From positions 248,001-312,000 of the forward strand of contig NZ_SNQG01000001.1 of the NCBI RefSeq assembly GCF_004378255.1: a DNA stretch of 64,000 nucleotides. Reading direction: 5' to 3'. Under the pieces are notes generated by a model. It had not been told where the DNA came from. It saw nothing but the letters and a program-made list of their open reading frames with translations, and did no database searches. The DNA comes from Mucilaginibacter phyllosphaerae (GTDB taxonomy: Bacteria > Bacteroidota > Bacteroidia > Sphingobacteriales > Sphingobacteriaceae). A program made the position numbers and the translations under genes. This document shows, piece by piece, positions 9,208 to 16,179 of this stretch. Position 1 is the stretch's first letter; each line of letters opens with the position of its first letter.

Positions 9208-9301
9208 AATTAGGTTGGTGTTTGTGATTCAAAATCTACCTTCATAAAACATTTTCATTACTACCCGCTTTACTACAATTACAACTCTACAAAAAAACAA
9301 A

Positions 9302-9334
9302 TTTGCGTTTCTAACGCATTTTATGTTTTCTTTG
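9302..9334 (+). promoter_or_regulatory. Putative promoter for topA
   Basis: TTTG at 9302-9305, spacer of 21, then TTTCTTTG at 9327-9334 (one mismatch to TAnnTTTG). Leader to the ATG at 9354 would be about 16 nt. Confidence 0.4.
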
Positions 9335-9353
9335 CAAAAAAACACCCGCTTAA

Positions 9354-11753
9354 ATGGCTAAAAATTTACTCATAGTTGAATCACCGGCGAAAGCCAAAAC
9401 CATTGAAGGATACCTCGGCAAGGACTTTACCGTAAAATCAAGTTACGGCCATATCCGCGACCTGGTGAAGTCTGAAGATGCTATCGATATCAACAACAAC
9501 TTCAACCAAAAATACGAAGTACCTGCCGATAAAAAGCAGGTAGTGAGCGAATTAAAGAAATTAGCTAAAGAGGCAGACATTGTATGGCTCGCATCCGATG
9601 AGGACCGCGAGGGGGAAGCCATCTCCTGGCACCTGTTTGAAACATTAGGATTAAAAGAGCCGGATACCCGCCGTATAGTTTTCCACGAGATCACCAAACC
9701 GGCCATTATGCGGGCTATCGAAAATCCGCGTAAAATAGATTACAACCTGGTAAATGCCCAGCAGGCACGCCGTGTTTTAGACCGTTTAGTGGGTTTTGAG
9801 TTATCACCAGTATTGTGGAAAAAAGTTAAACCATCTTTATCTGCAGGCCGTGTACAATCTGTTGCGGTGCGTTTAATTGTAGATCGCGAACGCGAAGTAA
9901 ATAAATTCACGGCCGAAGCTGCTTTTAAGGTAGTAGCCTTATTTGGTACGGGCCGTAATGCTTTTAAAGCAGAATTGCCGGAGCGTTTCAGCAAACAGGA
10001 AGATGCAGAGAAATTTTTACAGGATTGCGTTAAGGCCATCTTCGAGATCAAATCGCTGGAGACCAGGCCCACTAAACGCTCACCCGCAGCGCCTTTTACT
10101 ACATCTACCCTGCAGCAGGAAGCCAGCCGCAAATTGGGCTACTCGGTTGCGCGTACTATGCAGGTTGCGCAAAGGCTTTATGAATCTGGTTACATCACCT
10201 ATATGCGTACAGATTCGGTAAACCTTTCTGATACCGCTTTAAATGCAGCCGAAAAAGAGATCACATCTGCCTATGGTGAAAAATATCATCAGCACAGAAA
10301 ATATAAAACGAAGAATGCCAGCGCACAGGAGGCTCACGAGGCCATCCGCCCTACCTACTTTAACAACCATACTATTGATGGTGAAAGTAACGAGAAACGC
10401 CTGTATGAACTGATCTGGAAACGCGCCATAGCCTCGCAAATGAGCGAAGCACAGTTTGAGAAAACTGTTGCAAAGATCAGTATTTCCACCCGTAAAGAAG
10501 ACCTGGTTGCTAACGGCGAGGTAATGAAGTTTGATGGTTTCCTGAAGGTTTACCTGGAAAGTAACGACGATGAGGAAGATAACCAAACAGCCGACGGAGA
10601 GAACGCCATATTGCCGCCTTTAACCAAAGGGCAGGTTTTAGATCTGCAGGAACTATCTGCTACCGAACGTTTCTCGCGCCCGCCTGCCCGTTATACCGAG
10701 GCAAGCCTGGTAAAGAAGTTAGAGGAATTAGGTATCGGTCGCCCGTCAACCTATGCGCCTACCATTTCTACCATACAAAACCGGGGTTATGTGGTTAAGG
10801 AGGAACGCGAAGGCCGCCAGCGTAATTTCCGCGTGATGACCCTTAAAGGCGATAATATCAGCAAAGAAACCAAGACAGAGAATACCGGCGCCGAACGCGG
10901 TAAACTGTTCCCTACGGATATTGGCGCAGTGGTAAACGATTTTTTGGTGCAGCATTTTAAGGGTATTGTTGATTTTAACTTTACCGCAGGTGTTGAAAAG
11001 CAGTTTGACGAGATTGCCCAGGGCCTGCAGGATTGGACCAAAATGATCCGCACCTTTTACGATCCTTTCCATAAGGATGTACAAAACACCATAGAGACGG
11101 CAGATAAAGCTACCGGCGAACGCGAATTAGGCGTACACCCGGAGAGCAGCAAAAAAATGTCGGTACGGATTGGCCGTTACGGCCCGTTTGTGCAGGTAGG
11201 CGAAAACCCAAGCGATGAAAGTGAAGAAAAGCCTTTATACGCCAGCCTGCGCACCGGCCAAAGTATAGAAACCATTAGCCTGGAAGAGGCCCTTGAGCTT
11301 TTTAAATTACCAAAAGTACTGGGCGAGTACGAAGGCAAAGTGATGAAGGTAGCGATAGGCCGCTTCGGCCCTTACATTAGCCATAACAGCGCATTTGTAT
11401 CGGTACCAAAAGAGATAGACCCGCTTGACGTTACCCAGGAGCAGGCCATAGAACTGATAGAGGCCAAGCGTAAAAAGGATGCCGAAAAACTGATCAAATC
11501 ATTCCCCGAGGATGAGACCGTAAAAGTTTTAAACGGGCGCTGGGGGCCATATATCGAATTTGGTAAACTAAACGTTAAAATACCAAAGGATATCACCGAC
11601 CCAACCACATTAACCTACGAACAGTGTAAAACATTGGCGGATGCGGCGCCGAAAGAGGCGAAAAAAGGTCGTTTTGGGAAGTCTGCAGCTGCAGCAAAAC
11701 CCGCCGTAAAAAAAGCACCTGCCAAGAAAAAAGCAGTAGCAAAGAAAAAATAG
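9354..11753 (+). CDS. topA: DNA topoisomerase I (type IA)
   Basis: Encodes 799 residues. Relaxes negative supercoils by single-strand breakage. The Toprim domain opens the protein (LLIVESPAKAKTIEGYLG) and carries the metal-binding DEDREGEAISWHL (about residues 81-93). The catalytic tyrosine is Tyr283 in YITYMRTDS. RPSTYAPTISTIQ is also a family signature. The C-terminus has three topoisomerase C-terminal repeats around residues 602, 666 and 725 (R-x-G-RYGPFVQ, GRFGPYIS, GRWGPYIEFG) instead of the zinc ribbons of E. coli TopA, followed by a lysine/alanine-rich tail that probably binds DNA. This arrangement is usual in Bacteroidota. The gene stands alone with its own likely promoter. Confidence 0.96.
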   Translation: MAKNLLIVESPAKAKTIEGYLGKDFTVKSSYGHIRDLVKSEDAIDINNNFNQKYEVPADKKQVVSELKKLAKEADIVWLASDEDREGEAISWHLFETLGLKEPDTRRIVFHEITKPAIMRAIENPRKIDYNLVNAQQARRVLDRLVGFELSPVLWKKVKPSLSAGRVQSVAVRLIVDREREVNKFTAEAAFKVVALFGTGRNAFKAELPERFSKQEDAEKFLQDCVKAIFEIKSLETRPTKRSPAAPFTTSTLQQEASRKLGYSVARTMQVAQRLYESGYITYMRTDSVNLSDTALNAAEKEITSAYGEKYHQHRKYKTKNASAQEAHEAIRPTYFNNHTIDGESNEKRLYELIWKRAIASQMSEAQFEKTVAKISISTRKEDLVANGEVMKFDGFLKVYLESNDDEEDNQTADGENAILPPLTKGQVLDLQELSATERFSRPPARYTEASLVKKLEELGIGRPSTYAPTISTIQNRGYVVKEEREGRQRNFRVMTLKGDNISKETKTENTGAERGKLFPTDIGAVVNDFLVQHFKGIVDFNFTAGVEKQFDEIAQGLQDWTKMIRTFYDPFHKDVQNTIETADKATGERELGVHPESSKKMSVRIGRYGPFVQVGENPSDESEEKPLYASLRTGQSIETISLEEALELFKLPKVLGEYEGKVMKVAIGRFGPYISHNSAFVSVPKEIDPLDVTQEQAIELIEAKRKKDAEKLIKSFPEDETVKVLNGRWGPYIEFGKLNVKIPKDITDPTTLTYEQCKTLADAAPKEAKKGRFGKSAAAAKPAVKKAPAKKKAVAKKK

Positions 11754-11759
11754 TAAGTA

Positions 11760-11814
11760 GTTAATTAAGTGGGTGGTGAATAGTTTAACTACTCACTTAA
11801 TCAACTTAATTAAC
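11760..11814. repeat. Intergenic inverted repeat after topA
   Basis: GTTAATTAAGT (11760-11770) pairs exactly with ACTTAATTAAC (11804-11814), with a second pair TTAAGTG/CACTTAA nested inside. It starts 7 bp after the topA stop. No T-run follows, so it is more like a decayed repeat element than a terminator, although a role in 3' end stability is possible. Confidence 0.4.
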
Positions 11815-11833
11815 CATTTACCAATACAGTATC

Positions 11834-12238
11834 ATGATAAAAGACCTTCCTCCTAACGTGGTTAAAGATATAGCGGTTGCGGTTGCTTTAGAAGGCGAAA
11901 ATGCAGAGAGCAAGGTTTGGTATGTATATCTTATCAACCTCAAAAACACACCTTTAGAGAATGTTTTGGTAACATCAAAGGGCTATGGCGAAAAAAATGG
12001 CGAGCAGGTTAAAACGTCTGTGCTGCGCCACTCCTTCCCCCTGATTGAGGCCAGATCTTACAAACTCATCGAACCTATAGACGAGCAAACCTTCGGGCTG
12101 AATAACGAGTACTGGCTGAGTTACTACATTGGTCGGGAAATTTTCGACAAAAAATTCATATTTCTTCCAGAAAGTATTGTAGATGATAACTTTATAAAAC
12201 TGCCGGTATTGAACAAACCCGGTGTAATGATCCTTTAA
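11834..12238 (+). CDS. Conserved protein of unknown function downstream of topA
   Basis: Encodes 134 residues, MIKDLPPNVVKDIAVAVALEGE... The body is rich in beta-strand-like segments (WYVYLINLKNTPLENVLVTSKGYG, EYWLSYYIGREIFDKKFIFLPESI). No signal peptide, membrane segment or catalytic motif is apparent. I recognise it only as a type of short cytoplasmic protein seen in Bacteroidota; no function can be assigned. It follows topA in the same direction with 80 bp between, and its last bases overlap the end of the convergent gluconokinase gene by 4 bp (12235-12238). Coding is supported by an uninterrupted frame with codon use like its neighbours and by the tight fit between genes. Confidence 0.75.
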   Translation: MIKDLPPNVVKDIAVAVALEGENAESKVWYVYLINLKNTPLENVLVTSKGYGEKNGEQVKTSVLRHSFPLIEARSYKLIEPIDEQTFGLNNEYWLSYYIGREIFDKKFIFLPESIVDDNFIKLPVLNKPGVMIL

Positions 12239-13728
12239 AGATCAAGATCATGCAGTTGATGCACAGACGATCTGATATCCTGATATAACTTTTTATACAC
12301 AGGGAATATCTTGCTGTAAACCGCATGTGCTTCGGCATTTGGTTGTATCACTACCCTATCATTGCAATCTTTGTTCATTATCGGGTCTATATCAATCCCT
12401 AAGGCTCTCATAGCCAAGTATATTGCACCAATGGCAGATGCATCATCCGCTTGTAGCAGCACCAGGTCCTTTCCGGTGATATCTGCCAGTATTTGCACCC
12501 AGGTAGCAGATGAAATAAAACCACCGCTTATCACAATTTCCCTGATAGGTTGTTTGGACGTTTCGATTGCATGCAGTACATCATTCAGCGCAAAGCATAT
12601 ACCTTCTAAGGCTGCCCTTAAAAAGTGCTGCTGCTGATGTTTAAAGCTAATATTAATAAACGAGCCGGAGCTTTTAGCATCCCAAACCGGCGCGCGTTCG
12701 GCATATAAGTAGGGTAAAAACACCAGCCCATCGCTACCTGCCTTTACCGTGCCGATGTTTTCAAATAACTGTTTATAAGTGTCATCGTTTATGTTTGCTA
12801 TTTTTAAAAAGTCTTTGATAAGCCAGTCTACAGCGGCACCGCCATTGTTAACTGCCCCGCCGCAAATAAAGGTATCGGCATTCAGCAGGTAATTAAAGGT
12901 CATGGCCTGGTAATTATAAATTGGGGTATTGCTGCCTATCCTTACTGCACCGCTGGTACCAATGGTTAATGCCCCTACACCGGGCCTTACTGCGTTGCCG
13001 CCCAGGTTTGCACAACAGCCATCGCTGGCGCCAATGATAAAAGCGGTTTCGGCGTTCATGGCCGGTAAAACATCTGCAGATGAAACATAACGCTTGTAAT
13101 CGGTATTAACCGGGGCCGAAAGTTTAGCTGCAGACAGGCCAGCCAGTACAATTGCCTTATCAAACCATTTCAATTCCAAAACATCAAACATTCCCGTAGC
13201 CGATGCAATAGAATAATCCACTTCAAAAACACCAAAAAGCTTATACCATACATACTCTTTAAGGGAGATAAACTTATGCGCTTTATTAAAAATTTCGGGC
13301 TCGTTATCGCGCAGCCACATCAGCTTACATAACGGCGACATGGCATAAATGGCTGTACCGGTGCGCCTGTAAATTTCTTCCCCACCGGCAGAGTCCCTTA
13401 TCCGCTGCGCAATATCTCCACTTCGTGCATCAGCCCATAACATGGCATCTGCAAGGGCGTTTCCCTGCTCATCAACCGGTAAAATACTGTGCATGGCACT
13501 GCTAAAACTTATAGCAGCAGGTTCAGTTTTAAGTTTAGCTGTAATTTTGCCCACGCAGTCAACAAACGCCTGCCATATTAGTTGCGGGTTTTGCTCGCTG
13601 TAGCCGGGCTTTGGGTTATTGGTTGGATAATAACACTGTGCAGTGGCAAGGGTATTGCCCAATCCGTCAACAGCCACCGCCTTGGTGCTGCCCGTACCCA
13701 AATCAACCCCTACAAAATATTTTTGCAT
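12235..13728 (-). CDS. FGGY-family carbohydrate kinase, probably gluconokinase
   Basis: Encodes 497 residues. The FGGY fold opens with VGVDLGTGSTKAVAVD (phosphate loop 1). SSAMHSILPVDEQGNALADAMLWADARS carries the sugar-site region; 'MHS-ILPVD' and 'WADARS' are what gluconokinases of this family show, while xylulokinases have 'GQMHG'. IGASDGCCANLGGNAVRPG and LTIGTSGAVRI follow, with the catalytic aspartate in ASDGC. GGFISSATWVQILADI is the C-terminal FGGY-type motif. Likely reaction: ATP-dependent phosphorylation of D-gluconate to 6-phosphogluconate. No gluconate permease or dehydratase is adjacent, so the substrate is an inference; another polyol or sugar acid is possible. Monocistronic and convergent with the gene at 11834. 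Confidence 0.8.
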   Translation of the reverse strand: MQKYFVGVDLGTGSTKAVAVDGLGNTLATAQCYYPTNNPKPGYSEQNPQLIWQAFVDCVGKITAKLKTEPAAISFSSAMHSILPVDEQGNALADAMLWADARSGDIAQRIRDSAGGEEIYRRTGTAIYAMSPLCKLMWLRDNEPEIFNKAHKFISLKEYVWYKLFGVFEVDYSIASATGMFDVLELKWFDKAIVLAGLSAAKLSAPVNTDYKRYVSSADVLPAMNAETAFIIGASDGCCANLGGNAVRPGVGALTIGTSGAVRIGSNTPIYNYQAMTFNYLLNADTFICGGAVNNGGAAVDWLIKDFLKIANINDDTYKQLFENIGTVKAGSDGLVFLPYLYAERAPVWDAKSSGSFINISFKHQQQHFLRAALEGICFALNDVLHAIETSKQPIREIVISGGFISSATWVQILADITGKDLVLLQADDASAIGAIYLAMRALGIDIDPIMNKDCNDRVVIQPNAEAHAVYSKIFPVYKKLYQDIRSSVHQLHDLDL

Positions 13729-14028
13729 AACCTTTGAAACCTATTTCATTACAGTGCGTAAACTTAGCAGAAGATATTTTAAGAAATAATCCACAATAGC
13801 TGTATTTGTCAACATTATGCATCCCGATTTGCGCAATTTAATTCACTATCAAATTAATTACCCTACTTTTAAATAAAAAATCTAATTCAAATTTTTAACG
13901 TAGTTTGCTGTGATATAAATGTTTGCAGCCGGTTATGCGGGCAATTGCTATAACTGGCATGATATTTTAAAACGGAATTCCATATAAAAATATCATATTT
14001 ATATCCATAACCACGAACTAAGATCGGC
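13729..14028. other. 300-bp spacer upstream of the EPS locus
   Basis: AT-rich region between two divergent genes. It should hold promoters for both, but I find no exact TAnnTTTG element with proper spacing. Several TTTG runs (for example 13904-13907 and 13922-13925) and short palindromic ATATAAA/TTTATAT stretches near 13980-14005 are visible. No gene seen. Confidence 0.4.
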
Positions 14029-14418
14029 ATGAAAAAAACTCTACTGATTGTTGATGACGATTTGAGTATCTTAAAACTGCTCAACTTCATTCTGTCTAAA
14101 GACTACGAGATAGTTGTAAAAAACAACGGCATTGAAGCTTTTAGCTGGCTGGAGGACGGTAATATGCCCAAATTAATTATATCCGACCTGCAGATGCCGT
14201 ATTTTGATGGCCAGTCATTCCTTAAAAATGTTAAAATAAGTGGCTTTTATCGTGATATACCCGTAATTATGCTTTCTGCAGCGCATGATCTTGACGAGCA
14301 GGTTGCCAATATGCCCTTTAAGGTTGATGCTTACATGCACAAGCCGTTTAACCCTGCAACTTTAAAAACAGCCATTACCCAAGCTTTAAAAGTTTATGAC
14401 GAACAAGACAGCAACTGA
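14029..14418 (+). CDS. Single-domain response regulator (CheY-like receiver)
   Basis: Encodes 129 residues, all of it one receiver domain. The acidic pocket is VDDD (residues 9-11), the phospho-acceptor is Asp53 in IISDLQMP, the switch serine is in MLSAA, and the conserved lysine is in HKPF. All catalytic residues are present, so it can be phosphorylated. It has no output domain and no histidine kinase beside it. Its end overlaps the start of the next gene by 23 bp, and that gene encodes a phosphoglycosyl transferase carrying a degenerate receiver domain. The overlap points to coupled translation and a shared task: control of exopolysaccharide initiation is the natural inference. First gene of the EPS locus. 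Confidence 0.92.
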   Translation: MKKTLLIVDDDLSILKLLNFILSKDYEIVVKNNGIEAFSWLEDGNMPKLIISDLQMPYFDGQSFLKNVKISGFYRDIPVIMLSAAHDLDEQVANMPFKVDAYMHKPFNPATLKTAITQALKVYDEQDSN

Positions 14419-15490
14419 TTGGAACGAAAATTCTAATTCGCAGATCAGGATTGCATATGCCGGTTTAGAATTAAAAAATGTAATTGCAACCGATCTGGAA
14501 AAAAATTTCCGCATCGAATATAGCGACACGCTGACAGACCTGGAGAATTACCTGGGCGATCAATCCATACTAACCATTCCGGATATTATTTTGGTTGAGG
14601 CAGATAAGGATAACCAATGCTTTGCCCTGGTTGAGCGCCTGCGCAAAAACTTTTTGATGAACGGCCTGATCATCGTAATGCTATCAACCCGCAAGGATAA
14701 ACAGCAACTGCAAAAAGCCATGCAAATGAAACTGCATGATTTTTATAACCATCCGTTCTCCACCTCAGATCTTCGCGAGCGTTTAAACTTTTTGGTTAAG
14801 TTTAAGCTGATAAAACCACGTTTGCAGGAATTATCTAAAGAAGTGGATACCACCTACAAAATGCCTCCGGGTAAACGCATACTTGATCTTTTAATAGCAG
14901 GCGGCATGCTTATTTGCCTTTTACCGGTTATGGCGATAGTAGCCATCGCCATTAAGTTAGATTCTAAGGGGCCTGTTTTTTATAAAAGCAAACGTGTAGG
15001 CACAGGTTACAAGATCTTTGATTTTTATAAGTTCAGAAGCATGCGTACTGATGCCGACCAGTTATTGGCGCAAATGGCGGTTACCAATAACCAGTATGCT
15101 GCCGAAGAAGAAGGCGCAGCAAAATCGGCCTTTGTTAAGATCAAAAACGACCCCCGCGTAACCAAACTGGGTAATTTTTTACGCAACTCCAGCCTGGACG
15201 AACTACCGCAATTGTTTAATATCATCAGGGGGGATATGTCTGTTGTTGGTAACAGGCCTTTACCTGTCTACGAAGCAGAGATGCTAACGTCTAACGAGTG
15301 GTCGATGCGTTTTTTGGGCCCGGCAGGTTTAACCGGTTTATGGCAGATAAGTAAACGCGGCAAAGAAGATATGAGTGAGCGCGAACGCAAAAAACTGGAT
15401 AATTTTTATGCGCAAAAATACTCATTATGGCTTGATCTGAAGATAATTATAGGTACGGTACCTGCATTGTTTCAAAAAGAGAAGGTTTAA
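14396..15490 (+). CDS. Phosphoglycosyl transferase (EPS initiation) with N-terminal pseudo-receiver domain
   Basis: Encodes 364 residues. Residues about 15-140 align with a receiver fold but the key residues are lost: the acidic pair is replaced (IAYAGL for IVDDDL), the phospho-acceptor position is Glu68 (ILVEAD), and the lysine of KPF is His (NHPF). Residues about 155-364 are a bacterial sugar transferase (PglC/WbaP superfamily): hydrophobic membrane segment LDLLIAGGMLICLLPVMAI, then GPVFYKSKRVG, FYKFRSMR, the catalytic Asp-Glu in SLDELPQLFNIIRGDMSVVGNRPL, and GLTGLWQIS. It attaches a sugar phosphate to undecaprenyl phosphate at the inner membrane. The receiver replaces the extra membrane helices of WbaP-type enzymes. 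Start ATG at 14396 lies inside the preceding gene; translation coupling is likely. Confidence 0.9.
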   Translation: MTNKTATDWNENSNSQIRIAYAGLELKNVIATDLEKNFRIEYSDTLTDLENYLGDQSILTIPDIILVEADKDNQCFALVERLRKNFLMNGLIIVMLSTRKDKQQLQKAMQMKLHDFYNHPFSTSDLRERLNFLVKFKLIKPRLQELSKEVDTTYKMPPGKRILDLLIAGGMLICLLPVMAIVAIAIKLDSKGPVFYKSKRVGTGYKIFDFYKFRSMRTDADQLLAQMAVTNNQYAAEEEGAAKSAFVKIKNDPRVTKLGNFLRNSSLDELPQLFNIIRGDMSVVGNRPLPVYEAEMLTSNEWSMRFLGPAGLTGLWQISKRGKEDMSERERKKLDNFYAQKYSLWLDLKIIIGTVPALFQKEKV

Positions 15491-15507
15491 TAAAAAATAC
15501 AAACACC

Positions 15508-16176
15508 TTGAAAAAATTAAGCATATTAATATTATTTACGTTAAGTACACTGGCACTGCATGCACAGGAATCGTTTATTAACGAGGTTAATTATCCTTAC
15601 CTTGATAAACTGATAGCCACTGCAAAAAGAAACTACCCCGAAGTAAAGGTGCGTATAGCACAAATAAATGCTGCAAAGGCCGCGCTAACCCAATCAAAGG
15701 TTGCCTGGCTGGATGCAATTACGGCATCTTACATCTATAGCCCAAAAAACTCGCTCAACCTAACCAACCCTACTTTTTTTAACGGTTACCAGATAGGCTT
15801 TTCGGTTAATCTGGGCACTTTGCTGGCAAAGCCGTTTGCTACACGCAGCGCAAAAGAAGCGGTTAATATTGCACAATACCAGCAACAGCAATATTATCTT
15901 ACCATAGAAGCAACTGTAAAACGCCTATACTTTACTTACCTGGAAGCGCAGGCAGACCTTCGCAACCGTGCAAGGGCTGTTACCGATGGCGAGATTGCGG
16001 TTAAGCAGTTAAAATACACCTTTCAAAAAGGCGAAACAACATTTCACGATTATAACGAAGCTTTAACAAGTTTATACAATCAAAATTCTTTCAAAGTACA
16101 AAGCGAACTGTCTATATTAACAGCAAAGGCTAATCTTGAAGAATTTTTGGGTGTTAAATTAGAAGAGGTTAAATAG
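15508..16176 (+). CDS. Short TolC-like outer membrane protein
   Basis: Encodes 222 residues starting with TTG at 15508; no ATG lies before the signal peptide (MKKLSILILFTLSTLALHA/Q). The mature part is helical, with AKRNYPEVKVRIAQINAAKAALTQSKVAWL... and ...TVKRLYFTYLEAQADLRNRARAV, ending in SILTAKANLEEFLG, as in the outer membrane efflux protein (OEP) family. Ordinary TolC proteins have two such halves in over 400 residues, so this is about one half. Located in the EPS locus between the initiating transferase and the co-polymerase, 3 bp before the latter, it is a candidate for a periplasmic or outer membrane export part. No Wza-type export lipoprotein is seen. Role is inference. Confidence 0.75.
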   Translation: MKKLSILILFTLSTLALHAQESFINEVNYPYLDKLIATAKRNYPEVKVRIAQINAAKAALTQSKVAWLDAITASYIYSPKNSLNLTNPTFFNGYQIGFSVNLGTLLAKPFATRSAKEAVNIAQYQQQQYYLTIEATVKRLYFTYLEAQADLRNRARAVTDGEIAVKQLKYTFQKGETTFHDYNEALTSLYNQNSFKVQSELSILTAKANLEEFLGVKLEEVK

Positions 16177-16179
16177 AAC

